Source: Chryseobacterium gambrini (GTDB taxonomy: Bacteria; Bacteroidota; Bacteroidia; Flavobacteriales; Weeksellaceae). From it: DNA of 64,000 nt. Position numbers and translations under genes: made by a program. Below the pieces are notes generated by a model. The model was not told the origin of the DNA. It saw nothing but the letters and a program-made list of their open reading frames with translations, and did not search any database. Below are positions 33,882 to 43,426 of the stretch, piece after piece. Position 1 is the first letter of the stretch; each line of letters starts with the position of its first letter. The stretch is taken from assembly GCF_900156825.1 (NCBI RefSeq), contig NZ_FTOV01000001.1, positions 682,001 through 746,000 on the forward strand, read 5' to 3'.

Positions 33882-36800
33882 ATGAAGAAAACTTTAATCT
33901 TTCCCCTGTTGGGCTTCAGTATTTGTGCGATGGCACAGCAGCGGATTCAGGGCGTAGTAACCGACACTACAACCTCAAAACCGATTCCGGGTGTCAGGGT
34001 AAGTATTGCTGATGCAAAAACAACAACGCTCACAGATAAAGACGGGCAGTTCAATCTGATGGTTGAAAATGGGGCTTCCCATACGGTGACCATAACATTT
34101 TCTGGAAAAGGTTTCCAGAACCGGGAATTGAAGCTCGTCCTCCCTTTGCAGAAACCGCTGAACATACTGCTTTCGCCCAAAGTGACCGATATACAGGAAG
34201 TGGTCATCTCAACCGGCTATCAGAAGATCCCTAAAGAAAGAAGCACCGGCTCCTTTTCCTCAGCGGATAACAAACTCCTGCAGCAGCAGATCACCACCAA
34301 TATCATAGACCGTCTGCCAGCCATACTGAGTGGTCTGAGTGTCAGCACAGGCTTATCTGAAAGCGGTCAGTTGATGATCCGGGGGCTCAGCACTTTTCAG
34401 GGACCCAGAAACCCACTGATCATTCTCGACAATTTTCCCTACGAGGGAGACCTTGGCCGCCTCAATCCGAATATGGTCGAGAGCATTACCGTACTGAAAG
34501 ATGCCGCTGCATCAAGCATCTGGGGAGCAAGGGCCGCCAACGGGGTTATCGTGATCACCACGAAGGGATCAAAATTCAATCAGCCGCACTCTGTTGAATT
34601 TACAGCCAATACCACCCTCAGTTCCAAACCGGATCTTGGCTATAGCAGGCAGATGTCAAGCTCAGATTTTATTGATGTGGAAATGCAGCTTTTCAAAAAT
34701 GGCTATTATAACAGCGATATCAATTCACCCGGCCATCCGGTGCTTACCCCTGTTGTGGATATCCTCAATAAAGAACAGCAGGGATTGCTCCTCCACGATG
34801 AGGCGATGAAACAGATAGACCGACTGCGTACGATCGACGTGCGTGACCAATACCGGAAATATATGTACCAGCCGATGGAAAACAGGCAGTATGCCCTCAA
34901 TCTTTCAGGAAGCGCCCAAAGATTATCCTGGACCTCTTTTATAGGCTATGATGACAATTCCAGAAATCTGGGTGAGAAGTATCAGCGGCTGAACACAAGA
35001 TTTCAGAATGTATGGAAACCCACAGACAAACTGACGCTGACCACAGGTGTATATTTTACCAATACCCGATTTACGAGCGGGCGAAGTGCCTACAATACCA
35101 TTACGATGAAAGGGAACTGGAAGATTCCCTATATTGAATTTGCAGATGCCCAGGGAAATCCTCTGGTGGTCAATTCCATCTTTGACCAGAACTATAAGAA
35201 CAGCCTTCAGGGCAGTGGTCTCCTGGATTGTAACTACTATCCGCTGACCGACTGGCAGCATAACGTCACCCATAATGATACCAATGAGATCATCATCAAT
35301 GCCGGGATTAATTACAAGATCATCAAGGGGCTTGATGCCGATGTCAAATATCAATACCAGCGCGTGAATGGGCAAAGCTCAAACCTTTGGGATAAGGACA
35401 GCTACGAAGCAAGATACCTGATCAACAGCTTTGCACAGAAAGATCCTGACGGGAGCATCAGGTTCATCATTCCCAAAGGCGGTATCCTGAACAAGGGTAA
35501 CACCCAGGCGGCGATCAATAATCTCCGGGGACAGCTTAACTATGACAGGACATCCGGCAGGCATAATATCTCGGCGATCGCCGGCGGTGAGGTACGGGAG
35601 ACCATCACCAACTATGAAACGAACCGTTATTATGGCTACAACCCAAATGATATGTCCTTCGGGGTGGTTGATCTTACCCAGCAATATCCGCATTTTGTCA
35701 CGGGGGAAAATAACTTTATTGAAAATAGCAGATCTTTGAGGAGAACCGCACTCAATTTTCTGTCCTTTTATGCCAATGCTGCCTACACATTTGATAAACG
35801 CTATGTGGTCTCCGGGAGTGTCCGCAGGGATGCGAGCAACCTGTTCGGTCTCAAGACCAATGAACAATGGAATCCGTTCTGGTCAGCAGGCTTAGCCTGG
35901 AACGTGTCGAACGAAAAATTTTACAGGCTGAACTGGCTTCCCAATATCAAACTACGAGGTTCTTACGGCTTCAACGGCAATATCGATCCTGCTATGGTAG
36001 CAGTGACCACGATCGCCTATGACCCGGAAGTTTCCGTATATACAGGTGGACCGACAGCAAGGATCGACCAGTACTTCAATCCTAAGCTGCGATGGGAAAT
36101 GATGAGGATGATCAATGTGGGCCTTGATTTTTCCACAAAGAATGACCGGATCTCCGGCTCTGTGGAGTTCTATACCAAAAAAGGAAGTAATCTGTTCGGA
36201 CAGGCACCTATCGATTATACCACCGGCATCACGACCATGCTGTGGAATGTGGCGGGAATGAAAGGAAACGGAATGGATGTGGTGCTCAAAACAAAAATTG
36301 TGGACAGGCAATTTAAATGGAACAGCACCATTAATTTCAGCACTTATAAGGATAAAGTGACCGATTATTACCTTCCGACAACTTTTGCCGGTGACTTTGT
36401 GACCCAGGCGGGTTCTACGGCTCCTGTTTCAGGTGTTGACGGAATGCCGGTCTATGCGGTATTTGCTTACAAATGGGCAGGGCTCGATCCGCAGACAAGA
36501 GACCCCCGAGGTTACCTGAACGGTGAAGTCAGTAAAGACTATACCGAGATCATTGCTTCGGACAAAGGCATCGAGGATCTTCAGTATTTTGGTTCTGCTA
36601 TTCCGACTAACTTTGGTTCATTCATTAATTCATTCGGTTATAAACAATTCAGTCTGGATGTTGGAATTACCTATAAGTTTGGGTATTGGTTCAGACGAAG
36701 CTCCATCAACTATACCAGTCTGATGAGCAGCCGGGACGGGCATAGTGATTATTCCCAAAGATGGCAGAAACCGGGTGATGAACTTTTCACTGATGTTCCT

Positions 36801-37091
36801 TCAAACACCTACACGGCCAATTCTGCCAGGGATACATTTTACAGCGGCTCATCAGTATTGGTAGAGAAAGGAGACCACATACGCCTGCAATATGTCAACT
36901 TCGGATATCAGCTCAATGCATCCCAGCTGACGGGATTTCCTCTAAAAAGCCTGAACCTTTATTGCTCGGTGAGCAATCTTGGGATCCTCTGGAAGGCCAA
37001 TAAGGCAGGAATTGACCCCGACTACAACTGGGGAACCTATTCATTGAAGCCTGTCACCACATATTCACTGGGATTGCGGGCTCAATTTTAA
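33882..37091 (+). CDS. SusC/RagA-type TonB-linked outer-membrane transporter
   Basis: 1069 residues. Signal peptide (MKKTLIFPLLGFSICAMAQQ), a carboxypeptidase-like regulatory domain (about 22-100, IQGVVTDTTTSKPIPGVRVS), the TonB-box region VVISTGYQKIPKERSTGSFS, the plug with MIRGLSTFQGPRNPLIILDN and SSIWGARAANGVIVITTK, and a long beta-barrel ending in LGLRAQF. It imports a substrate across the outer membrane with its SusD lid. The base composition is visibly richer in G+C than the TIR genes, a sign of a different origin. Its SusD partner is broken (next entry), so the transporter may be non-functional. Confidence 0.95.
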   Translation: MKKTLIFPLLGFSICAMAQQRIQGVVTDTTTSKPIPGVRVSIADAKTTTLTDKDGQFNLMVENGASHTVTITFSGKGFQNRELKLVLPLQKPLNILLSPKVTDIQEVVISTGYQKIPKERSTGSFSSADNKLLQQQITTNIIDRLPAILSGLSVSTGLSESGQLMIRGLSTFQGPRNPLIILDNFPYEGDLGRLNPNMVESITVLKDAAASSIWGARAANGVIVITTKGSKFNQPHSVEFTANTTLSSKPDLGYSRQMSSSDFIDVEMQLFKNGYYNSDINSPGHPVLTPVVDILNKEQQGLLLHDEAMKQIDRLRTIDVRDQYRKYMYQPMENRQYALNLSGSAQRLSWTSFIGYDDNSRNLGEKYQRLNTRFQNVWKPTDKLTLTTGVYFTNTRFTSGRSAYNTITMKGNWKIPYIEFADAQGNPLVVNSIFDQNYKNSLQGSGLLDCNYYPLTDWQHNVTHNDTNEIIINAGINYKIIKGLDADVKYQYQRVNGQSSNLWDKDSYEARYLINSFAQKDPDGSIRFIIPKGGILNKGNTQAAINNLRGQLNYDRTSGRHNISAIAGGEVRETITNYETNRYYGYNPNDMSFGVVDLTQQYPHFVTGENNFIENSRSLRRTALNFLSFYANAAYTFDKRYVVSGSVRRDASNLFGLKTNEQWNPFWSAGLAWNVSNEKFYRLNWLPNIKLRGSYGFNGNIDPAMVAVTTIAYDPEVSVYTGGPTARIDQYFNPKLRWEMMRMINVGLDFSTKNDRISGSVEFYTKKGSNLFGQAPIDYTTGITTMLWNVAGMKGNGMDVVLKTKIVDRQFKWNSTINFSTYKDKVTDYYLPTTFAGDFVTQAGSTAPVSGVDGMPVYAVFAYKWAGLDPQTRDPRGYLNGEVSKDYTEIIASDKGIEDLQYFGSAIPTNFGSFINSFGYKQFSLDVGITYKFGYWFRRSSINYTSLMSSRDGHSDYSQRWQKPGDELFTDVPSNTYTANSARDTFYSGSSVLVEKGDHIRLQYVNFGYQLNASQLTGFPLKSLNLYCSVSNLGILWKANKAGIDPDYNWGTYSLKPVTTYSLGLRAQF

Positions 37092-37133
37092 AACAGCATT
37101 AAGCAAGTATTAGTAAAAAACAACATTAATATT

Positions 37134-38479
37134 ATGAGAAACAAAACAATAATAATCGTTCTTTCAGTCTTATGCTTATCATCCGCCATCGGATGCTCAG
37201 ATTTTCTGGAAGAAAAATCGGACAGCCGGTTGGTCACGCCTGAAACCCTGGAGGACAATCAGGCACTTTTAGACCGCATCTCAAATCTGCTGGGTGGTAA
37301 CAGTATCAGTGCTGAAATTTCGTCTGATGACATCTACATTACAGACAGTGATTATAATGGCTCAGCTATGAGCCTGATAAACGGTTGTACACCTGGCAGC
37401 CTAACCTGGTATCAAGGTCAAGCGGTAACGACTGGGAGAGTTGCTTTTACAGGATCAACATCTGTAATACGGTTCTGAATAACCTTCAACAGTATCACAT
37501 AGGCAATTCAGGAAATGTAGAAGGACAAGCCCTGGCGATCCGTGCGTCCATCTATCTGGAAGCAGCCCAGATCTGGTGTCTGGCATACAATAAGACTAAT
37601 GCCGGCAACGACCTTGGACTGCCTCTTCGGCTGGATCCCGATGTTAACCAGCCATCTGTACGATCTTCCTTATCGCAGACCTATGACCGGATATTGACAG
37701 ACCTCCATACGGCGGTTTCCCTTCTTCCTGATAAGCAGGTGTCGGTTACCAGGGCTTCAAAGGCTACGGCTTTAGGCCTGCTTGCAAGGACTTATCTGTA
37801 TATGGGAGATTATGCCAATGCATTGCAATATGCCGATCAGGCGCTGGCAATTGACGGTGAGCTGTTGGATTTTAATTCTCTAAACAGCGGCGACTCTTAT
37901 TCCATCAAAGAAATGAACGTGGAAGTGCTACTTCCCACAACAATTGCCTATTCGCCCATATTGTCCGGAAATAATGCCAAAATCACACAGTCCTTTTATG
38001 ATTCCTATGATAATAATGATCTAAGAAAAAGTATTTTTTTCAGAACTAATTCCGCTGGCTTCATTCTTTTTAAAGGCAATTATTCCGGGACTTCCCAACG
38101 CTCATCGGTATTGGCGAAGGATGAATTATACCTGATCGCTGCGGAAAGTGCCGCACAGCTGAATGAGCTTGACAAAGCGATGGAAAGACTCAACGGACTA
38201 TTGGTGAAAAGGTGGAAGAGCGGAACATTTACTGATTTTACAGCGTCTGATAAATCAACATCTCTTGAGCTGATACAAAATGAAAGGAGAAAGGAATTGC
38301 TTCTGCGAGGGCTGCGGTGGGCGGACCTGAAACGCTATAACCGCGACGGTGCCAATATCAGTCTTAGCAGAACTGTTGCAGGACAGACTTACACTTTAGC
38401 TCCCAAGGACCTGCGGTATGCCATCGCTATACCCGAGGATATTATAAAACAGACCGGGATGCCACAAAATCCCAGATAA
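37134..38479 (+). pseudogene. SusD/RagB-type lipoprotein gene with a frameshift
   Basis: The gene starts as a lipoprotein (MRNKTIIIVLSVLCLSSAIG followed by the lipid Cys) with the typical CSDFLEEKSDSRLVTPETL. The first frame (37134-37478) leaves the family pattern near 37378, and the rest continues in a second frame (from about 37382): RLYTWQPNLVSR, then NDWESCFYRINICNTVLNNL, typical SusD. The join needs one lost base near ATAAACGG. The second part keeps the SusD C-terminus (LIQNERRKELLLRGLRWADL). Both parts together would give about 448 residues, a normal SusD length. A sequencing error is an alternative. No slippery site is obvious. Confidence 0.85.
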
Positions 38480-38483
38480 AAAA

Positions 38484-38511
38484 TGAGGGCTGTCCGTTCG
38501 GACAGCCCTCA
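38484..38511. terminator. Strong hairpin after susD
   Basis: TGAGGGCTGTCCG (38484-38496) pairs perfectly with CGGACAGCCCTCA (38499-38511). There are no long T runs, but the stem is 13 bp and lies between converging genes. Confidence 0.65.
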
Positions 38512-38529
38512 CTTATAAAATGGTAAGAT

Positions 38530-38853
38530 TTAAGGCGCCAGTTTTCTCTGAACGGCAATTCCTAAAACCTGCGAATTGGTTTTGGATCCCAATACCGAAC
38601 TCAGTGAGCTTCCTTCCGGTACAATTACCTTACAAGGTCTGTCACCGGATGTCACGCAACCTGCGCTTCCACTTGCCGAATTGGTCCAGTTGGCGGTGTT
38701 ATGGAAAGCGCCTTCATTCATATCTTCACTAATGTAGTAAAATGTCTGATCGGCCGCTTTTTTCTCCATCACTTTGAAGGACATCACAGCCCCTGAGAAT
38801 ATCACGGCAGCAATCGCTACCGCATTGGCTTTCAAAATTTGATTAAGTTTCAT
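38530..38853 (-). CDS. DUF6520-like small exported protein
   Basis: 107 residues from MKLNQILKANAVAIAAVIFS; an in-frame start at 38877 adds eight residues (MMYKKTGT), which is less likely. An N-terminal hydrophobic segment (about 8-27) is a signal or anchor. The mature part has YYISEDMNEGAFHNTANW and two Cys residues (CVTSGDRPC) that could form a disulfide. This matches a Bacteroidota family I remember as DUF6520, usually found with MauE- and TlpA-like genes. Its role is unknown. It lies downstream of the MauE-like gene on the same strand. Confidence 0.7.
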   Translation of the reverse strand: MKLNQILKANAVAIAAVIFSGAVMSFKVMEKKAADQTFYYISEDMNEGAFHNTANWTNSASGSAGCVTSGDRPCKVIVPEGSSLSSVLGSKTNSQVLGIAVQRKLAP

Positions 38854-39131
38854 AGTTCCGGTCTTTTTATACATCAAAAAAGATTACCATAAAAACTTTA
38901 GAAATCTGCCTGGGAATTATGGTCGAACCGGTAAGAATTACTCATTGTACCCATAGTTTTAAAAACTTGCCGTACCATTATACCGCATTCTTTGTATTCC
39001 CGGACAAATTGTGGTTAGTAAATACATTAAAAATTGTAGGTTGTTAAACAGCTTTCGGCTGTCTAATTTTAAGGTTGAACATTAATAGCAAATCAGTCAT
39101 AATCATCCGTAAGCAAACTACGGTAACATAC

Positions 39132-39560
39132 TTAGTCAGCAGGCCTGCTGTATCTTAGATTTAAACCTAAAGCAATAGAAGAAAGGATGACACAGCCAAT
39201 ATTGAAATACAGATGCTGATGCCAGCTCATTTTCTCCAAAATTCCGCCGCAGGAGCATGGTAGATTTTTACTTTTACTTAGTAGTAAAGCAATATATATG
39301 GTGAAGATGAGCATCAAAATTAAACAACCAATCAGTCCTATAGTTCTGGTTTTCCGGTAGCATAACAATCCTGCTATAATAACTTCGACAATGATTATCG
39401 TGTAAGGCAGGAATTGCGAGAATCCATTCAACAATGGTGATGCTGAAATCTGAACCTGGAAATTCTCAAAATCCAATACCTTACTAATAGCTGCATAGCA
39501 GAAGAGAATAACAAAGAAAATGCTTACCGAAAATGGTATTATTTTTTTTAAATATTTCAC
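39132..39560 (-). CDS. MauE/DoxX-like membrane protein
   Basis: 142 residues with four membrane helices (about 7-27, 50-66, 73-93, 115-133) and the Cys motif LPCSCGG between helices 3 and 4, typical of MauE-like redox partners. It may move reducing power across the inner membrane to the TlpA-like protein encoded in the SusC operon. It reads away from the TPR-AraC gene and towards the DUF6520-like gene. The 39561-39953 spacer holds no recognisable element except a minus-strand TACATTTG box at 39628-39635. Confidence 0.8.
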   Translation of the reverse strand: MKYLKKIIPFSVSIFFVILFCYAAISKVLDFENFQVQISASPLLNGFSQFLPYTIIIVEVIIAGLLCYRKTRTIGLIGCLILMLIFTIYIALLLSKSKNLPCSCGGILEKMSWHQHLYFNIGCVILSSIALGLNLRYSRPAD

Positions 39561-39959
39561 GACATTAGTTTTTTGTTGACAGTATTTCTTTGTAAAGTAT
39601 ATGTCTATTTTTCTAACAATTACTGATCAAATGTAAAACAGAAATTCAACAAAAAAAACGATTTAAGATGCCTGTTTCCTATGTCTAATGCCAGTTTATA
39701 AACTGATTCTCTGTATCAATATTTCAGAACGGCATAGGTCTAGGCTATAGTTTTTTTCATAAATGTGATTATAAGTTGGATTTAGACATTGTGCTCAAAA
39801 AGACAAATGATGCTTATTCATCACATCAAATGTTATTTTGTGTGAATAAGAACCGTGATTGATAGCATTTTGGTTATGTAGTTTACAAAACACTTGGAGA
39901 TTCCATAAAAAATAACGTAATTTTATAAAACGTTTTAATAAAATGAAGGTAACGTGCAG

Positions 39960-41627
39960 ATGTTCAGGTTGTTTATATTGCTTTTGGTTTCCACTGCGGA
40001 ATTATGGGTTGCGCAGAGCAAAGACAATGTGGCCTATCATCAGATTAGAAAAAAGTATGATCACCACAAGGTTAATGATACTACAGCACTTTCTTACGTT
40101 GACCTTTTAATCGCCCTCGCGAAAAAAGAAAAAAATTATTCTGAATTAACATATGCATACCAAGATGCCCTGAATTTTGAGCCATCAGGATACCGCAAAA
40201 AGCTGTATGCAGACAGTGCAATAACTTCCGCTCAGCATAGTTGTAATAGCGATCTTATTGCCTCTGCTTATCTTGGAAGGGGAATTGTGTCTTACTTTAT
40301 TTTTAAAGACTATCAACCTGCATTGGATGATTATATAAAGGCGTTATCCTACGCCAGATATAGCCCATATATAAAGTATAATATATTATATCACCTAGGT
40401 GTAATGAAAAGTTATCTGGGATATTACGGTGAGGCGGTCAGTCAATTTGAGGCCTGTTCTGCATTCTTTAGACAGGAAATTTTGAAAAATATTTCCCCAG
40501 ATATCCTTTATAATATGCGCAAAGGCTATTATAACAGTTTACATCAGCTTATCTATTGCTACCAGCAAATGGGAGATGATGATAGCGCCGACCGCTTAAT
40601 TGAAATAGGCAAGAGGGAAATACCCAAAGATTTAGATTTCGTCAAGTTAAGGAATTGTTTTTTTAAATGTGAAGGCATTTCTAAATTCCGTAAAGGAAAT
40701 TACGAGCAAAGTATTGCCGATCTCAATAGTGCACTTCCGGAACTGGTCAGGGTAAATGACTTTGCCAGGGTATCGATGATCTACTTTTATCTGGGAAAGA
40801 ATAAAATGGCTCAACAACAGCAACAAGAATCCTTTAGTTTTTTTAGAAAAGTAGATTCTATTTATCAGAAACATCATTTTTTCTTTCCTGAGCTTACGGA
40901 AAACTATGACATTTTACTAGAAAATGCCCGTAAACAATCAAATATAGATGAGAGCTTATCTTTTGCCAATACCCTCCACGAAATTGAAAAAGTAAACATA
41001 GAAGACAGACATCATCTTTTTATACAGTTTGAGGCGGAGAGGATAAACATTGAATATGCGAGCATTACACAACGTTACAGGAATATCCTCTTTGGCGTTG
41101 TAGTTGTCTCAATTTTTTTACTTGTGTTCACGGTCAATACTTATCTGGAAAAGAAAACTGAGAAAACATACGATGTGGTCTTAGCGGGTGTGGGTATTGA
41201 TATTAAGGAACTAGAGCCCGATGTCTCACCACCAAAATGGACATTGAGTGCAGAGATTCGCAATAGAATTCGGAAGAATCTACAGAAATTTGAAGACGAA
41301 AAAGAGTTTTTGGAACCGAACCTGAGTTTGAAAAAAATTGCACTAAAAGTAGGGACAAACCCTAATTATCTATCTTCCTACATTAACACAGAGAAAGAAA
41401 TGAATTTTAACCGCTATCTAAGTGAGTTGCGCATCAAGTATATTGCCGAGCTGCTCGCAGAAGATCCTATAACAGCTCATCAGAAAACGGAAGTTCTTGC
41501 CAATTTATGCGGAATTGCCTCACGCTCCAACTTTCTAAAATTGTTTTCGGAGATCTATGGTATGTCACTGCAAGAGTATCAGCATCAGTGCAGAGAGAAG
41601 TTTTCTGAGAATGAAGATCTTAATTAA
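39960..41627 (+). CDS. TPR-AraC hybrid regulator with membrane anchor
   Basis: About 555 residues from the ATG at 39960; a GTG at 39954 is possible. Signal peptide-like start (MFRLFILLLVSTAELWVAQ), tetratricopeptide-type helices (about 20-365, for example YARYSPYIKYNILYHLG), a membrane helix (about 376-395, NILFGVVVVSIFLLVFTV) and a C-terminal AraC-type DNA-binding domain (about 450-545, LSLKKIALKVGTNPNYLSSY). This layout is common in Bacteroidota and senses signals outside the membrane. It probably regulates the nearby SusC/SusD/MauE genes. Confidence 0.88.
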   Translation: MFRLFILLLVSTAELWVAQSKDNVAYHQIRKKYDHHKVNDTTALSYVDLLIALAKKEKNYSELTYAYQDALNFEPSGYRKKLYADSAITSAQHSCNSDLIASAYLGRGIVSYFIFKDYQPALDDYIKALSYARYSPYIKYNILYHLGVMKSYLGYYGEAVSQFEACSAFFRQEILKNISPDILYNMRKGYYNSLHQLIYCYQQMGDDDSADRLIEIGKREIPKDLDFVKLRNCFFKCEGISKFRKGNYEQSIADLNSALPELVRVNDFARVSMIYFYLGKNKMAQQQQQESFSFFRKVDSIYQKHHFFFPELTENYDILLENARKQSNIDESLSFANTLHEIEKVNIEDRHHLFIQFEAERINIEYASITQRYRNILFGVVVVSIFLLVFTVNTYLEKKTEKTYDVVLAGVGIDIKELEPDVSPPKWTLSAEIRNRIRKNLQKFEDEKEFLEPNLSLKKIALKVGTNPNYLSSYINTEKEMNFNRYLSELRIKYIAELLAEDPITAHQKTEVLANLCGIASRSNFLKLFSEIYGMSLQEYQHQCREKFSENEDLN

Positions 41628-41833
41628 GTTGTGTTTGGATGATGTCTAAAAACACTCCTCGAATCGTAAAGTTTCTGGTATCTATATTTTAGACATTACC
41701 AAATCAATTTCATAGATTTTCTCTGATTCAAGAGATTGAAGGAGATTGAGGAAGATTGAATTGCTGAAATCCTGTAGATATTGATTCAATGCGTATATTT
41801 GGAATGTTCAAGAATAATAAATAAGAGATAAAT

Positions 41834-42004
41834 ATGGGATTTTTTGACTTTTTCAAGGCAAAACAAAAAAAGGAAAATGAGTTAAAAGAAAATGATGAAG
41901 TAATTTCACAATCTGAAAAAATCAATGAAAATTCTATGATTGATAGTGAATACCATAAACCATCAAATTGGACTTCGAATTATATTTATGGATTCATTAA
42001 TTGA
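41834..42004 (+). CDS. Small ORF, likely the 5' part of the next gene
   Basis: 56 codons: MGFFDFFKAKQKKENELKEN, a start typical of small cytoplasmic proteins, ending at TGA (42002-42004). The next gene starts at 42011 in the same reading frame, with only the codons for Asn-Pro between. The two may be one gene with a nonsense mutation or two coupled genes. Confidence 0.5.
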   Translation: MGFFDFFKAKQKKENELKENDEVISQSEKINENSMIDSEYHKPSNWTSNYIYGFIN

Positions 42005-42010
42005 AATCCA

Positions 42011-42574
42011 ATGCAAAAAATTTCTAATCATAATGATTTAGTCGAAATTATTAGAAATACTATTGGTAATAGAAAAGGTTACATTGCAATAGATTCAATA
42101 TTCCATCCGTATAATTTAATAAATCATAAAGGCGCTACTGCGTGGGATTTAGCTTGGTTTTGGTTGTATGCTCAGGACCAAGGAAAAATTATTTCTGAAA
42201 TTGCGAGAAATGAAACTGCTACAATTGTTCCATCTGAAAATTTAAATCTACTTGAAAATTTCAGGATTTGGCCGAATGACAATTTAAATCCACACAAAAA
42301 TAAGCAGTATGATAAGTTCGTTCCTTTTGTTCTGCCTTATTTAACTTACTCGATAGATGATAAAGATGAAGAACATTGGGTAAAAATGATAAATGCTGAA
42401 TTGCAATTGCAGGGGCACGCTCATAAGTATATAGAAAATTTCAACCGTGTCTTATCAAATAATGTTGAAGGACACGTTATGACATTAGGTTTTGGAGAAT
42501 TTAATAGAGAAAATTTAGACGATCTGATCAATAAATTCACAGATTTTTATGACCAGAATATGAGTAGAAAATAA
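42011..42574 (+). CDS. Protein of unknown function
   Basis: 187 residues. Contains GYIAIDSIFHPYNLI, GATAWDLAWFWLYAQDQG, a VPSENLNLLENFRIWPND stretch, and HVMTLGFGEFNREN near the end. It looks cytoplasmic, without membrane segments or a known motif. It may be the C-terminal part of a longer protein whose N-terminus is the preceding 56-codon ORF in the same frame. It reads like a hypothetical immunity or cargo gene, but no function can be stated. Confidence 0.6.
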   Translation: MQKISNHNDLVEIIRNTIGNRKGYIAIDSIFHPYNLINHKGATAWDLAWFWLYAQDQGKIISEIARNETATIVPSENLNLLENFRIWPNDNLNPHKNKQYDKFVPFVLPYLTYSIDDKDEEHWVKMINAELQLQGHAHKYIENFNRVLSNNVEGHVMTLGFGEFNRENLDDLINKFTDFYDQNMSRK

Positions 42575-42717
42575 AACTCTTAGCTTTTACGGGTTGAAAT
42601 AGAGTCGGAAAAACAACTTTGACGTAAGAGATTACACCGTAAACATTTGTGTAAAAATCATTTCATTACAGGTCATTTCTGGCATTATTTTATCAACACT
42701 AATAATAAAGATAATTA

Positions 42718-43014
42718 ATGAAAGATCTACTATTTGAAAATTGGGGAAAGCTTGGACAGGTCGCATTGATGACCATCGCCTCTTTTGTCATACTGTTCCT
42801 TTTCATCAGGATCTCAGGAAAAAGAACCCTGGCTAAGTTCAACGCTTTTGATTTTGTGGTCACGGTCGCTTTGGGTTCCACATTGGCCTATATGATGCTT
42901 GCGATGGTTCCATTGGCAGAAGGTGTAATGGTCTTATTTCTGATAATAGCTTTACAATACCTGTTCGCGAAATTGGCCAGTACGTCCTGTTGTGGATTTT
43001 CAAAGACCAATTGA
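42718..43014 (+). pseudogene. DUF421 (YetF-like) membrane protein gene, 3' truncated
   Basis: The frame begins as a normal DUF421 protein: membrane helix 14-35 (LGQVALMTIASFVILFLFI), RISGKRTLAKFNAFDFVVTV, and helices up to ALQYLFAKLA. From there (about 42979) the sequence no longer fits and ends STSCCGFSKTN after about ten codons. Complete members have a further cytoplasmic domain of about 100 residues, missing here. The following bases are the 3' part of an opposite-strand gene, so a deletion has joined two genes. Confidence 0.75.
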
Positions 43015-43346
43015 TTTTCTGAAATTGCTCTGGCGGCAAAACGAACGGGTAAACCCTCATTCTGGTTTTTGACTGTTGGAATATAATACAGCCTGTTCTT
43101 TTCCTGAACGAGCCGGACATTCTCAAAAACAATCGTGTCTTTGTCTTTGACACTATAACTTTTTCCCGAAAATTCGTTATTGCCAGCTTTAGTCCAGGTT
43201 TCATAGATGCTGCCTTTCTGGGTTTTATTTTCCCAGGTGCCAATCAGCCATTCCGCTTTTTGAATATCATTTTTATGCTTTATTGTCCAGGCATAAAGAA
43301 TAGCCAAACTAACAACTGTAATAAAAAATTTTGCTTCTGTTTTCAT
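42888..43346 (-). pseudogene. DUF6265-like exported protein gene, 3' truncated
   Basis: The frame starts MKTEAKFFITVVSLAILYAW (signal/anchor) and continues WLIGTWENKTQKGSIYETWTKAG, EFSGKSYSVKD and ENQLVFENPQQD, a family pattern I associate with DUF6265. After QQD (near 42986) the reading runs antisense through the DUF421 gene and ends at 42888 without family residues. Normal proteins would continue with an FP-x-x-I type end. It is fused to the DUF421 gene by the same deletion. Confidence 0.7.
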
Positions 43347-43426
43347 AGTTTTAGTTCATTGAATGAATTGTCATTTGGCAAAGTTGCGATGTTTTTGAAA
43401 ACTAAAATTGTAAAAATGGGACAAGT

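Noticed and set aside
37370..37400. Programmed ribosomal frameshift in susD
   Set aside because: No slippery heptamer or downstream structure is evident, and this family is not known for frameshifting.
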